Source: Chlorokybus atmophyticus
Lineage: Eukaryota; Streptophyta; Chlorokybophyceae; Chlorokybales; Chlorokybaceae
Direction of reading: 5' to 3'
Length of the DNA: 64,000 nt
Assembly: GCA_009103225.1 (NCBI GenBank)
Contig: RHPI01001715.1
Location: forward strand, 918,426-982,425
Every line of letters starts with the position of its first letter. Position 1 is the first letter of the stretch. This document shows, in pieces, positions 49,330 through 60,918 of this stretch. A program made the translations under genes and the position numbers. The notes under the pieces were generated by a model. It saw nothing but the letters and a program-made list of their open reading frames with translations. It was not told the DNA's origin and searched no databases.

Positions 49330-49660
49330 TATTTTCTTTCCGCGGCCGGTATTGGCACAACTCAATTGTGCTAGCACTGGCTGCACATTCTGCGTGCCAG
49401 TTCTGGCACAACAAAGTTGTGCCAATGACCGGTACTGGCACAAGCCGTTTTATGCTAGTTCTAAGGACTTTTGGGTCTAGACCCGCTGTGGTGCTTGTTA
49501 ATAACTGAGTATGCTAAGAGAGCATAATCAGCCGTTTATAAGCATTACACAGCCTCTCATGGTAGCGATTTTGCTACTGTGGCTTAGTCGGTTAAAGTCA
49601 GGTTCCACACCCGCAAGGCAGTGCCAGTGCTGGCACAAACGGTTTGTGCCAGTCTTGTAC
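49330..49660. repeat. TTGTGCCAGTnCTGGCACAA-type palindromic words right of element B
   Basis: Words such as TGGCACAA, TTGTGCC and GTGCCAGTGCTGGCAC occur eight or more times in both orientations. The same words lie left of element B at 24703-24725 and 21150-21260. Element B may have inserted into an older element with these motifs. Confidence 0.5.
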
Positions 49661-50044
49661 GGCCTGCAGACGCCACGTGTTCGTGACAACTGCGCATGCT
49701 GGCTAAGGCGATAGATATTGCAGCGTAGGGTTGGGACGGCGGGTGAAGTGGTGCACATTGTGCTTACTGAGCATAAACCTCTAGGTATGCACGATGTACA
49801 TAATGCGTATCGCTGATGTAAAGCAATATCACGTTTAAAAATGCGATATTACTTTGAATATATCACATATATCATATACATAAATATACATTATCTGTTC
49901 CCCCCTTCTCCCTCTTGTACGCACAAATGGGTACATAAAGCTGTGCTGAGATGGAGTATGCAATTGCTTATAGAAGGTGAAGTTTGGCTAATGGGAGATG
50001 TGTTCCCGTGCATATTTTGCATAGTTAGAGTGTGCATGCAGAGC
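49661..50044. other. AT-rich spacer
   Basis: No gene is seen. There are ATATATCAT words near 49850-49890. Confidence 0.4.
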
Positions 50045-51469
50045 GGTTAATCTGTAGACAGCACAGTGAGAAGTGTGCAGCTTTCTGACGTGCAGGCTTA
50101 CGTTTTGAGAGAGCTAGGTGACCCGCTGCCTATGTTTTTGTATGCGCTCGTTCATACTCGTGTCATGGCGGCCACCTTGCCTGCACATGCGGAGGCGCGG
50201 GGAGTCGCCTATAGCGTAGCTACGCTAACGACACTTTTTGGATGGGACCGCTAGCCCAAGTGGAGGCAGCAGCCCAGGCCTTGGTGACGGCAATGACGGC
50301 TGTGGGACTACGCGTGGCACTGCACAAGTCAGCGGCATACAGCTTGGACGAGGCGGTGACGAGAGTGCTGACTTTGTTGGACCAGGTCCGACGCACCAAT
50401 GGTGGCATTGTTGTACTGGGTGTGCCACTTGGCACGCCGGCTTTTATGGCCGCACACTGCGAGAAGATTGTGTCAGAGACGCGGCCGCTGTGCTGCCCGC
50501 CCTGCAATCAGTACTGGATGCACAGGTGGCCGTTCTGCTACTGACCAAGTGTTTGATGGCGCCCGTCGTATTTGGCGTGCATAGCGCGCCCAACACCACT
50601 CCGTCAAAGCTCGCCAAGGCGCGCCGTAAATCTGGCGATGGCGCACAAATGCGGCTGACCGGGTGGCTCGGACTGGAGGAGCGTCAGAGGCGCACAACGG
50701 CACAGGCGGGTCTGCCGGTTGCGTTGGCGTTGTCGCCATGCGCAGCATAGCACTACATGCGCCGGCGGCTTTTTTTGGAGGGTGGGAGTCGGTGGCGGCG
50801 CCCCTAAGTTCACATTTTGTCTCGCCACTGGACATAGAGTTCTCGACGGAGGTCGACAATGTGGAGACCGGTGCCTGTCTGTTCCAGCAGGAGTTGCGAG
50901 CAGTTTGTGATTTGTTGCCGCGGAAGGCGCGCCCCCTTATCCCGCCGTTCACGGCCATGGCGCGCACGGTGACTTATATGCTGCAAAAATCCCTCAGCTC
51001 GAAGGTGGACGATGCAGTCGTTATGGCATATGAACATGGGGCGACTCTTGACGACAAGGCCCGTCGGATGTCGGCGTCCGGGGTCGATGCAGGCGCGTGG
51101 CTGTCGGCGCTTCCCTTTCTTTCGGCGCTCCGCATCTCCGCCGATCTTTTTTGAACGGCCCTCCGCACCCGCCTGGGGTTGCCGCATCCCATGCTAGCGG
51201 GCGTCACGCGTTGCACCTGTGGTGTCGTGCTAATGGCGGACGGTGCACACTTGCTGCGCTGCTCGATGGGGAGAGGGCGCACTGCGACGCATGACGCCTT
51301 GCGTGATGAGACGTTTGTAATACTACGCGAGGCGGGCTGTATGGTTAGTAGGGACTCCCTAACTAACTCTGCTCGGAGCAGACGGGCTTTAGGCATGTCG
51401 CACAATCCGGGGGGACACTTTTGGTGCAACGTTAATGGGAGTTTTTTCAATTTTTATCGCATTTCATGA
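50045..51469 (+). pseudogene. Non-LTR (LINE) reverse transcriptase remnant
   Basis: The RT active-site block appears as SYANDT at about 50218-50235 (consensus YADD). It is followed by VGLRVALHKSAAYS and GGIVVLGVPLGTPAF, then the thumb/connection region in shifted frames. A C-terminal CTCG...GAHLLRC zinc-knuckle region and a THDALRDETF block near 51288-51315 resemble the C-termini of algal LINEs. A TGA follows ISADLF near 51151, and frames shift near 50240 and 50530. The 5' half of the element is absent, as is usual for truncated LINE copies. Confidence 0.65.
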
Positions 51470-51990
51470 TTTCGTTCAACATTTGAAGTCATCCCACAGC
51501 TGTTTATTTACTAGACCTCCACTAACCCGCGTCTGCGGCATAGCAACAAAGTACGCGACTTTTAGGAAGATAATACATAATAGCACGCGTACAGCAAGCA
51601 GTTGTTGGTTATACGTTGAAAGTACGCAAAATCGTATGGTATTCAGCTAAAATGGGTCATTTTTTGTAAACTAGCGGTGCGGCTAATTGGGCGGGATTGG
51701 GCCTACCGGCCTGCCGAAAGGCCGACATTAAGGCACAAAGACACATCACGCGCACTGAGGGCCATCAGATACGGCACCCGAGACGACTTGCCGGCGTACG
51801 GAGCAGCCCGCCTACCTCTCATTGGCGATGCGACGTTTATCAGCAATTGGCCATTCGATTTATGTTACACAGATCTCAACCTTTCAAAGCACATCCCCAT
51901 ATCTTGCAATTGCACAAAGTATATGCGAATGAATCGAAGAATCCATTCTTTATGAGCACAACATGCACGGTGCACATATGCGTTGTACAG

Positions 51991-52455
51991 TACAGTCCAC
52001 CCCTGTTAAAAGACTTCGGTTAAAGAGTATAACCCCGCTTGTAGCATACGATTTGAGATCACCAACGATTCTACAGGCAAATGTTAGTGCTTCAGAGAAT
52101 ATGAACAACCGCGAAGAGCATACAAATTCTTATGACATTTTTGCAAGTTTAAGTGTGCATATTCTTAACATCGAGGGAGTAGCGCGTGACGGGTTTGTCA
52201 TAATGCGTAATGAGTGTGATGGACAAGGCGTGATGGGTACAGTGCAACGCGTAATTAGCGTAATGAGCGTGACGGCATAATAGACGTGACGTAATGCGCG
52301 TGATGGGCGTGATGGGCGTATTAAACTGTTTTATAGCATACAGATGCTCTTAATGTATAAGAGCATATTATACTCTTTATTGCCAAGAGCATAACCCCGC
52401 CAGGAGCAAACCATCTTGAAGACAAATAGTATGCTCTTAAGGGGGGTAGACTGTA
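51991..52455. mobile_element. MITE with TACAGTCYACCCC terminal repeats, copy 1
   Basis: The left end reads TACAGTCCACCCCTGTTAA and the complement of the right end TACAGTCTACCCCCCTTAA; length about 465 bp. There is no coding sequence. TIRs of this type are common in pogo/Tigger-like Tc1-mariner elements. Confidence 0.65.
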
Positions 52456-52589
52456 CAATAAATGTTTCAATGTTATTAGGTACAACTATGTATCTTAATT
52501 ATACAGTCTACCCTTTTGTAAGAGCATACTGTTATCCTTAGAAATCGTATGCTCTTGGCAGGGTTATGCTCTTGGCGACTAAGAGCATA

Positions 52590-54790
52590 ATATGCTCTTG
52601 AACGTTAAGAGCATATATATGCTATAAGCGCAGATTCATTCCGCCCATCACGCCTATTGGTCGGGCCGGCCTGTCGGCATTCAACCTACATCACACATCC
52701 CGCGAGGGCCATCACACGGCACCAGCGATTGCCGGGCTGCGCGGCAGTATGTGCGGCCCGCTTGCTTCTCATTGGCTAGGCGGCGAGAACAAGCGTTACA
52801 CCGTTAGATCTGCAAAACGATTTTGGCCGTCCAAAGCACATCCAATCATTTTAACGCATGCCAATAAATGTAGAATCAAGGACGGTTCTGCATACGTGGC
52901 CGCTTATGGCTGCATGTTGATCATTTTGATGTGTTACAGTAATAATATGCTGCAATATACTGCTTATATGGTGCAACATGGCTAGCAACCTGCAGTTAAG
53001 TGTTACAAAACTTAAACTAGCGGTGCGGCTGATTGGGCGGGATTGGGCCGGCCGGCCAGCCGGGAGGCCGGCATTAGGGCACAAAGACACATCACGCGCA
53101 CTGAGGGCCATCACACACGGCACCCGAGACTACATGCCTGCCGCGCATACCGAGCAGCCTGCCTGCCTCTCATTGGCTATGCGACGTTTATCAGCTATCA
53201 GCCATTCGATTTGTGTTGAACAAATCTCAACCTTCCAAAGCACATCCCCATACTATGCAATTGCACAAAGTATATGCGAGTGAATAAAAGAATCCATTCA
53301 TTTTAAGCACAACATGCACGGTGCACATATGCATCATGCGTGCGTTGTACAGTTCACCCCCGCTAAAAGACTTTGCTCCAAGAGAATAACCCCACTTGCA
53401 GCATACGTTCTGGGATCACCAACGATTCTACAGGGTAATGTTAGTGCTTAAGAGAATATGACTAACCGCGAAGAGCATGTTATTTTTCATGACATTTTTG
53501 CAAATGTCAGTGTGCGTATTCTTAACACTGAGGGAGTAGCGCGTGACGAGTGTGTCATCAGGCGTAATTAGTGTGATAGACAAGGCGTGATGGGTACAGT
53601 GTCATGCGTAATTAGCGTCATGAGCGTGATGGCATAATACGTGACATAATGCGGGTGATGTAATGGGCGTGATGGGCTGCTTTATAGCATACAAATGCTC
53701 TTAATGTTTAAGAGCATATTATGCTCTTTTTAACGCCAAGAGCATAACCCCGCCAGGAGCAAACTATCTTTGAAAACGAACAGCATGTTCTTGAAAGGGG
53801 TAGACTGTACAATAAATGTAATTAAGTACGTACCACTTTGTACCTTAATTGTACAGTCTACCTCGCTATAAAAATCACGTGTATCTTTCATTTTATCAAC
53901 GGGGAAATTCTCTTGGCATTTACAATAATATATACTGTTTTATTTATTACATAATATATAATTTACTGACAGGGGTATTGCAAAATAACCGTAAGCCACG
54001 TCATTATGTTTTAACGTGGCATAAATTAAGTTAATAGTAGTCAATATTAAATCAATTATGTAACTATATATGAGTCTTGTAATATGTGTATGCTTATAAA
54101 TTTTAAAATAAACATGCCGTTAACGAGGTATTCCCTCGTAATAAGACTGAGCTCACACAGAATACTAACCCTTCGTTGTAGTCTTATAGCGCACAAACTA
54201 CTCCCCTATCGATGATATTGGCCTGTACAAGCATTGGATTTTTGCAAATCTATGATCTCAACGGGTTTATTTTCATAAACCGAAGTCTTTTAACGGGGGT
54301 AGACTATATAGTTTACCTTTTTGTAAGAGCATACTGTTATCCTCAAAAATCGTATGCTCTTGGCGACTAAGAGCATAATATGCTCTTGAACGTTAAGAGC
54401 ATATATATGCTATAAGCGCAGATTCATTACGCCCATCACGCCTATTGGTCGGGCCGGGCTGTCGGCATTCAATTTACATACATCCCGCGCTATGGCCATC
54501 ACACGGCACCCGCGACTGCCGGGCTGCGCGGCAGTATGTGCGGCCCGCCTGCTTCTCATTGGCTAGGCGGCGAGAACAAGCGTTACACCGTTCGATCTAC
54601 CTAAACACGATCATGGCCGTCCAAAGCACATCCAATCATTTAAGCGCATGCCAATAAGTGTAACAATAAGCACAATTCTGCATACGTGGCCGCTTATGGC
54701 TGCATGTTGATAATTTTAATGTGTTACATTAATGATATTGATAAACATGCTGCAATATGGTGCAATATGGTGCCATATGATTAGCAAATG
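52590..54790. repeat. Second duplicated segment (about 52590-52990 and 54385-54790)
   Basis: Both copies contain GTTAAGAGCATATATATGCT, then CGCCCATCACGCCTATTGG, and a GGCTAGGCGGCGAGAACAAG block. Palindromic AAGAGCATATTATGCTCTT words are frequent around both. Confidence 0.75.
53348..53809. mobile_element. MITE with TACAGTYYACCCC terminal repeats, copy 2
   Basis: The left end reads TACAGTTCACCCCCGCTAA and the complement of the right end TACAGTCTACCCC; about 462 bp, closely similar to copy 1. A further end of this type is at 54280-54305. Confidence 0.65.
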
Positions 54791-54819
54791 CTGTTAATTG
54801 TTTTAAAACTTAATAATCA

Positions 54820-55700
54820 ACGTAACGTTCACGCCACGGTACGTGCTGCGATATACAGTATATAATGCCGAGGTTATGACCGTCAAAATAATGCTAACCT
54901 GAATTACCTTAACGTTAAGATTCAACTAAACGAAAAATTGCATCGTTAGGCCACCATTTGGTCACGCATGACATTGATCAAATGGGATCGCAACGGTGAC
55001 AACAGCCAGTTGCTCAAAAAGGCAGCGAAATAGCCAATCATTGCCAAGATGCTTAAAAGATGCTGAAGAATATCTCAGCGGCAACCGCTTACCAACGGCG
55101 ACCCAAAATTGCTAGGGATTTGGTGCAATTGCGGCACAACTAGTGGTTAAAACGGCCGCGTTTTTGGCGGTACGAGGTCGGGGCAGGCCCCATACCCCAA
55201 ACACATGCCGCCACTACTCACCCTCGTTCTAACTGATCCACTCTACCCTTAACGCTAATTGATTACACGCTATAGTTACTGCGTCATCAAACATGGTCAA
55301 CGGCCGAACCAACGTAACATTCACGCCACGGTACGTGCTAACATATATAGGAAGTAATGCCAAGGTTACCACCATCAAATAATGCTAACCTGGATTACTT
55401 TAACGTTAAGATTCAATTAAACAAAAAATCCGATCGTTAGGCCACCATTTGGTCACGCATGAATTTGATTAAATGGGATCGCAACGGTGACGACAGCCGT
55501 TGCTGAAAACTATCTCAGCGGCGACTGCTTGCCAACAACGGCGACCCAAAATTGCTTGGGATTCGGTGCAATTGCAGCACAGTTAGTGGTGACAACGGCC
55601 GCCGTTTTGGCGGTACGAGGTCGGGGCAGGCCCCATACTCTAAAGACATGCCGCCACTACTCACCCTCGTTCTAACTGATCCACTCAACCATTTCACGCT
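54820..55700. repeat. Third duplicated segment (about 54820-55250 and 55305-55700)
   Basis: Both copies carry ACGTTCACGCCACGGTACGT / ACATTCACGCCACGGTACGT, a TAGGCCACCATTTGGTCACG block, and a GCGGTACGAGGTCGGGGCAG block. The repetition is tandem-like with a short spacer. No gene is seen in 51500-56190. Confidence 0.8.
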
Positions 55701-56005
55701 AATTGATTACAAACTATAGTTACGTAACTAGTATACTGCGTCATCAAACATGATCAATAGCCAAATGACCGCAGATAGCGTAGCAAACGGCCTTCGGTGA
55801 CGTGCCGCGCGCGCGACCTGTCACGCGGCAGGGTAGGTCGCGGCAGTGCCGTGCGACCCACCTCACCTATCAGCACTGCAAGTAATAAAGCATCTTACAA
55901 GAATGTGTTATGATATTACGTAATAACATGTTATGTAAAGCATTACCATTAGAAATGACTTTGATCATATCATAACATTGCTGGATTAAACACTGTATTA
56001 TAACA

Positions 56006-56040
56006 TGGGCAACTCATTGTGATGTACAATGAGTTGCCCA
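56006..56040. repeat. Perfect 15-bp inverted repeat
   Basis: TGGGCAACTCATTGT (56006-56020) and its exact complement (56026-56040) flank the loop GATGT. It lies about 150 bases left of the pogo-like element and is separate from its TIR. Confidence 0.85.
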
Positions 56041-56190
56041 TCACTTGTTAGCACACATATCGCATTAAACGATATTAATAGTTATTAATATTACGCATGA
56101 ATACGATGTGAAATACGTACTGGCTGACGTATTGTGAAAAAACTACGAAAACATACGCGTACTTTGCCATACCATGTACTAGTACACGTA

Positions 56191-59100
56191 GGGTAAAGTG
56201 CCCTAATTTCGGGCAGTGACCTTATTTCGGTCACGCCTGTTTTTTGGCTGCTGTAAGCGCTGTGGGCCGTCGATCGCGGTGAGGGTTTAGGAGCTGTTAG
56301 ATGTGGCTAACGCGCGTCTACTGGTTCAAACCCCATCCCGTTTGACCAAGTAGAGCGGCAGATTTGAATTTTTGAAAATAATTAGTTTAGGTAAATGCTG
56401 AGTCATCGTCCTTAACTGTTATAACTTTTGGCTGTGAACAAGTTTTGAAGTGCGGTTTGTTGCTGTGTGTTAGTTTAGTAATGATGAAGCAACTTCTTTC
56501 AAAGTTTTATGCTGATTGGATAAGAATTGAGAAACTTAATATGTCACCCCTCCAAGTGTCGCCGTAACATTTTTAAGAGTTGGTGAAGGCGATAACTATT
56601 GAGTGGCGCGGGCTTTTAAGTTGAGGTTTTTCGCATTGTTTTGGTTAGTACGTAAGGCTGCTTATCATAAAGTTTCAGCTTAGTTAGATGAGTAACAAAA
56701 AAATTAATGTGCCACCCCTACCGCAACAATCGTAAAGTGCAAGCTTGTGCAAGTTGTATGAGTTAGCATCTGGACGGTGGCTTGCTGTTGTGGTTGTGTT
56801 AGTGTTGCGAGGCAAGCATAGGAGCGGTGGGCTTGCAATGCACGCGTGCAAGTGAGGTGAGCAGGGTGGAGGGCACACGGGGGTAGTGAGAAACAAAGTT
56901 GCATTCAAGTTTACAAGCAAAGCGCCTATGCCAACTCAGGTACGTTGCACTATGCTATGCCTATGCTATGCTCTTTTACCGTTTGGCTGAGACCAAGGTG
57001 TTATCATTGCCAAGTTGTTGTTGCTGTTGCGGCATTTCATCGTGCCTTATACAGTCAGGCATTGTGCTGCTCATAGGTGAGGAAACGGGTTACCAACAAG
57101 AGCGTGCAGCAGCGACTAAAAGAGCTGCAGAGCAAGCCCAAGAGGGGACCATACATGAACAGGAAGGCCCGGGAGCAGCTGCTGCCTCAAGTAGAAGCTG
57201 CCATCCAAGCTGTGCAGCAAGGGTGCATGAGCGCACGAGTTGCAGCCAGGGAGGTGGGGCTGCCAGAGTCCATCTTTCAGGACTATGTGGAGGACCCTGC
57301 CCGTGCGCAACAATACAAGTAAGCTGCAGTGCAACACACTCACTACTATCCTGCAGGGGGGCAGGGAGACCTACCTTGCTACACGATAATGAAGAGATGA
57401 AGCTGGTGGAGCTGCTGACTTTCAAAAACGGCATAGGTTGTGCCACGACAAAGTATGATATTCAACTTCACGATGCCAAGCAACTCTGCTACGACCCCAA
57501 AAAAGACCAGTTCAAGGATGGCATACCTGGCAAGAGATGGGTGAGGAGCTTTATGAAGAGGCATAAGTTAAGCAAGAGAAAAGCAGAGCCAATGGACGCC
57601 AGCAGGAGGACGTCCTTCAAGCGATGGATAGTGAAGGACTACTTCAAGCGTTTGAAGGAGGTGCTGGAGGTGATGAAGATTGGGCCTGACAGGATCATAT
57701 CGTGTAACGAGATAGGAATTGAGCCTGATTTTACCTTGAAGAACACCTGGGTCATAGTGAAGAGGTGAGTGAGGTGTGTGAGATGCTGGTTGTGCAATGC
57801 ATGCACAGTGCTGACTAACACCTACCTATGCAGCAACTCGAAGTTTGCTCAACAGGATGTAAGCGGGGCAAGACAGCATATTATGTTGATGGCGGCTGTG
57901 ACAGCTGCAGGGTACGCTACTCCACATACAGCAATCCTGGCAGGCAAGCATTTGTATTCTGAACGGGGAGAAGCATTCAATCTGCCTGGTGCCAGCCTAG
58001 GTTGCCAGGAGAATGCATGGATGACCACGGAGCATTTCGCCATTTGGATCGACCACCTGCAAATTAACATGCCTGGGAGCATTAGTCCTTTTTACTCGGC
58101 TCTCCTGATCTGTGATGGCCACGTTAGCCGATAATGTGTTGACACAATAGACATGTGCAAAGAGATGGGGTTGGAGATCATTGTGCTGCCACCCCACACG
58201 ACACACAGACTGCAGGTGCTGGACGTTGCATGCTTCAGCAGCTTCAAGTCCGTGTACAAAAAGGAGTATCAAGCCTGGCTCAAGACACACAGCAAGGTTA
58301 GACGGCTGCCTAACGAGGACTTCTTGAGCATGCTTGTGCCATGCTTCGTGCAAGGGCTGAGCGCCCATAACATACTCAGCGGGTTTAACGCATGCGGTGA
58401 GCACCCTGCTGCAGTATACTTACACATGCATGTGCATGCTGGCATGCAGTGTGACTGATGCATGCTTGTGCGTGCAGGGATATCAACATTGGACGACACT
58501 GCAGTGGACAAGTACTCACCCCCAGAGCCGTCTAAGGGGCTGCTTGACGTCCTGGAAGAAGCCATGGAAACCGACCAACCAGATGCAGAGCCAGAGGAGG
58601 AGGAGGCTTGTCTGGATCAGGGTGCTTCAGCTGCCAAATCCAGTGCTCCCCCACCTAAGAAAAAGAAAAAGACTGGTATTAGGCCATGCACAGCAGAGTG
58701 GCTGACACACGAGGACATTCACGACAGGCAATACCAGATAGAAAAGGAGCGTAGGTTGGGAAAGGAAGCTATAAGAGAGAGGAAGGAAGGCCCCTCTAGC
58801 AGCATTGGAGCGCACTGCTGCAGCTGCCGAGAGGGCTGAGGCAGCTGCTGCTCGCAAGGAAGAGTTAGCTCGCACAACAGAAGCAGCAAAGGCAAAGAAG
58901 GAGGCTAGCAAGCAAGCAAAGGCAGCAGAAGCAGCAGCACGACAAGAGGCACAAGCACAAGCAGCTAGACAGGAGGCAGCAGCAGCAAGACAACAGCAAC
59001 AAGCGCACCGCCCACTCACTGCAGGAGAGCAGCGAGCCAAGATAAAACAAGAGGCCATTGACATTCTCGGCAGATGGAATTGGGATGCATGCTCATGGGA

Positions 59101-59886
59101 CAGTGAACGTCATGAACCCTTTGTGGAGTGGGCGGAGTGGCAGCTGTACCGCCTGTACAATGGCTGGCCCAGTGCCGCAGGCAAGCAAGCTGGCGCCAGG
59201 TGGCGTGCATACCGTGAGACTCACCCTAGACCCCCTCTGCCCCCTAGTACAGAGGCATACGACTCAGACTAGACTAGCTTAGGCCTATGCTTGACGCAAA
59301 CAGCTGTACACAAACCATGCTGATGCTTACAACACCCACACCCATGTGCTTACCATGCATGCCGCTGCTGTCGCCGCCCACCTCGCCTACTGGCATATGT
59401 GCCTGCATCCTGCCTCGTTTGCTGACAGCTTTCTCCCGCCACAAAAAGGCGGAAAAAGGTTGACAGCCGCCTCACTGTGGCGGGAGCAGGCAGCTGTCAG
59501 AGCCAGCAAGGCCATCACCCTACATCCGCCACACCACGGTGATGGCTGACGGCATTCTGCCTGCTACACAGGCAAATGGGTGACCGAAATAAGGTCACGG
59601 GTCAATTTGACCTGCTGGGGATTACACATGCCCACTTGGCGCGCCATACCTACTGCTATACTGGTCAGAATTTACGTAAAAAATATATACGTGTAGCTAA
59701 CTTGATAAGCTACACATCACTCACTAACATCACCGCCAAAAAACAAACAGCCTGCTAGCTATAATAGGTCAAACCTTATTTGCCCGAAATTAGGGCACTT
59801 TACCCTAACATCACCGCCAAAAAACAAACAGCCTACTAGCTATGATAGGTCAAACCTTATTTGCCCGAAATTAGGGCACTTTACCC
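56191..59886. mobile_element. Pogo-like (Tc1/mariner) DNA transposon
   Basis: The left TIR, positions 56191-56215, starts GGGTAAAGTGCCCTAATTTC and is repeated exactly, inverted, at 59862-59886. TA flanks both sides (56189-56190 and 59887-59888). A palindromic GTGACC...GGTCAC segment lies just inside the left end (56216-56234) and again, inverted, at 59580-59598. A pogo-type transposase gene fills the interior. A second copy of the right-end TIR lies at 59783-59807. Confidence 0.9.
56928..59272 (+). CDS. Pogo-like transposase (HTH plus DDE_1)
   Basis: Exons 56928-56939 (start), 57077-57318, 57357-57764, 57834-58396 and 58478 onward join in phase at GT-AG borders. Exon 2 has an HTH of the psq/CENP-B type (AREVGLPESIFQDYVED). 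Exon 3 has GAGRPTLLHDNEE and KRWVRSFMKRHKLSKRK. The DDE_1 core shows CNEIG (first catalytic Asp replaced by Asn, AAC 57716-57718), CDGHVSR (second Asp) and LPPHTTHRLQVLDV (third). TAA 58132-58134 stands right after CDGHVSR. A basic KKKKK stretch may be a nuclear signal. A frame change near 58780-58800 leads into an Ala/Glu/Gln-rich coiled coil and a Trp-rich end stopping at TAG 59270. Confidence 0.75.
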
Positions 59887-59888
59887 TA
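59728..59888. repeat. Tandem duplication of the pogo element's right end
   Basis: An 80-base unit from CATCACCGCCAAAAAACAAA through the TIR and its flanking TA occurs twice back to back with two differences. The duplication includes the terminal repeat itself. Confidence 0.85.
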
Positions 59889-60918
59889 CTGCGTACTTTG
59901 TAACTATGGTCTGCAGGTCCTCCGCCTCAAGGCGGCAAGATCTAAATGTAGTCACCCTATTTCCTGTGTTTCAGGACAGGAAACTGAGTGAAGTCAGGCC
60001 ACCAGCGCGGGGCTATCTTTTTCCGAGCTGGCACGAGGCCGCGCAGCCTGAAAGAGATCCTCGCAGCCGCGTTCTCTGAGAACGCGGTGACACCACTGGC
60101 TTTCTTCCGATGTCAGATCACGCACCTCCCGTCAAATGATTGATCGACACTCCGAAGGACGGAAAAAGTTACCACAAACGCATGATAACCAGCGTCGACC
60201 TCTGCACAGTTGAGGGCGGACGGACTCCGAGGGCCGCAATTAGGCCAAGTCCCATAATTACATAGTCCCCATGTCCCCGCCAAACGTGCCCACCAGGCCG
60301 AGGGTTTTACGGTCGAGATGGGGCCTTTGACCAGGCGACCCTCTAACCGACGGTTCAGATGCTCCCAACCGCCTCCAAGAGCGAGAAACGAGAATAAATC
60401 TGTTGAAAGCGGCGGAGGATTTATTTATAATGAAACCGCTATACCCAATCATGCTTTATTTCCGTCCATTTTCCAACCAGAAAGGGGATGCGTAAATCGG
60501 GGGCTTGGTCGTCAGCACGCACATGGCTCCTCGCTGACGTGCATGCCCACACCACTAGCCTCAAGCTCACGTCTCCAAGCTTGCGGCTGGCCAACACACA
60601 CATAGCACAGCGCAGCACTGCTTTGGCTTCACCAGCCAAGCGGCTTGTCAGTGTGTGTCAAAGCGGCGGCGGTGGTGGTGGTGGCGTCTGTAAAGAGCTT
60701 GTTTGCTTGCTCGGTGGTAGGTCGCAGCTTGGGTTAGCTAGTGCGGCAGGGCTTGCCAGCTGTTGAGCGAAGCATGCTTGGCGAGTGCCGAGGCTTGTTG
60801 AGGTTGTCGTCCTGAGGTAGCTGGGTCGTCGGGGTCGTCGGGTTTGAGCTGGTCAAGGAGGAGGGGAGCATAGAGCAGCAGGCGCTCAGCACTGTCTGCT
60901 TCGCTGCGTGCCGGTGCA
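59889..60918. other. GC-rich interval upstream of the RINGv gene, no gene recognised
   Basis: Around 59900-60500 the sequence is compact and unlike the repeats, but I recognise no protein and no structural RNA. 60660-60690 holds a (GGT)n-like run. The 3' part is probably the promoter and 5' leader of the RINGv gene. Confidence 0.3.

Larger units (their letters stand above)
51668..53860. repeat. Duplicated segment of about 0.8 kb (51668-52460 and 53016-53860)
   Basis: Both copies start at CTAGCGGTGCGGCT and share a GGGCGGGATTGGGCC stretch, GGCACAAAGACACATCACGC, and the MITE described below. They differ by scattered substitutions and small indels. The sequence is noncoding and AT-rich apart from the GC-rich start. 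Confidence 0.8.

Noticed and set aside
49578-49612. tRNA/SINE-like A and B box words
   Set aside because: The spacing between the two boxes is far too short for a tRNA or a tRNA-derived SINE.
56320-56345. tRNA-like B box (GGTTCAAACCC) inside the pogo element
   Set aside because: No A box at the right distance and no cloverleaf can be drawn; chance match.
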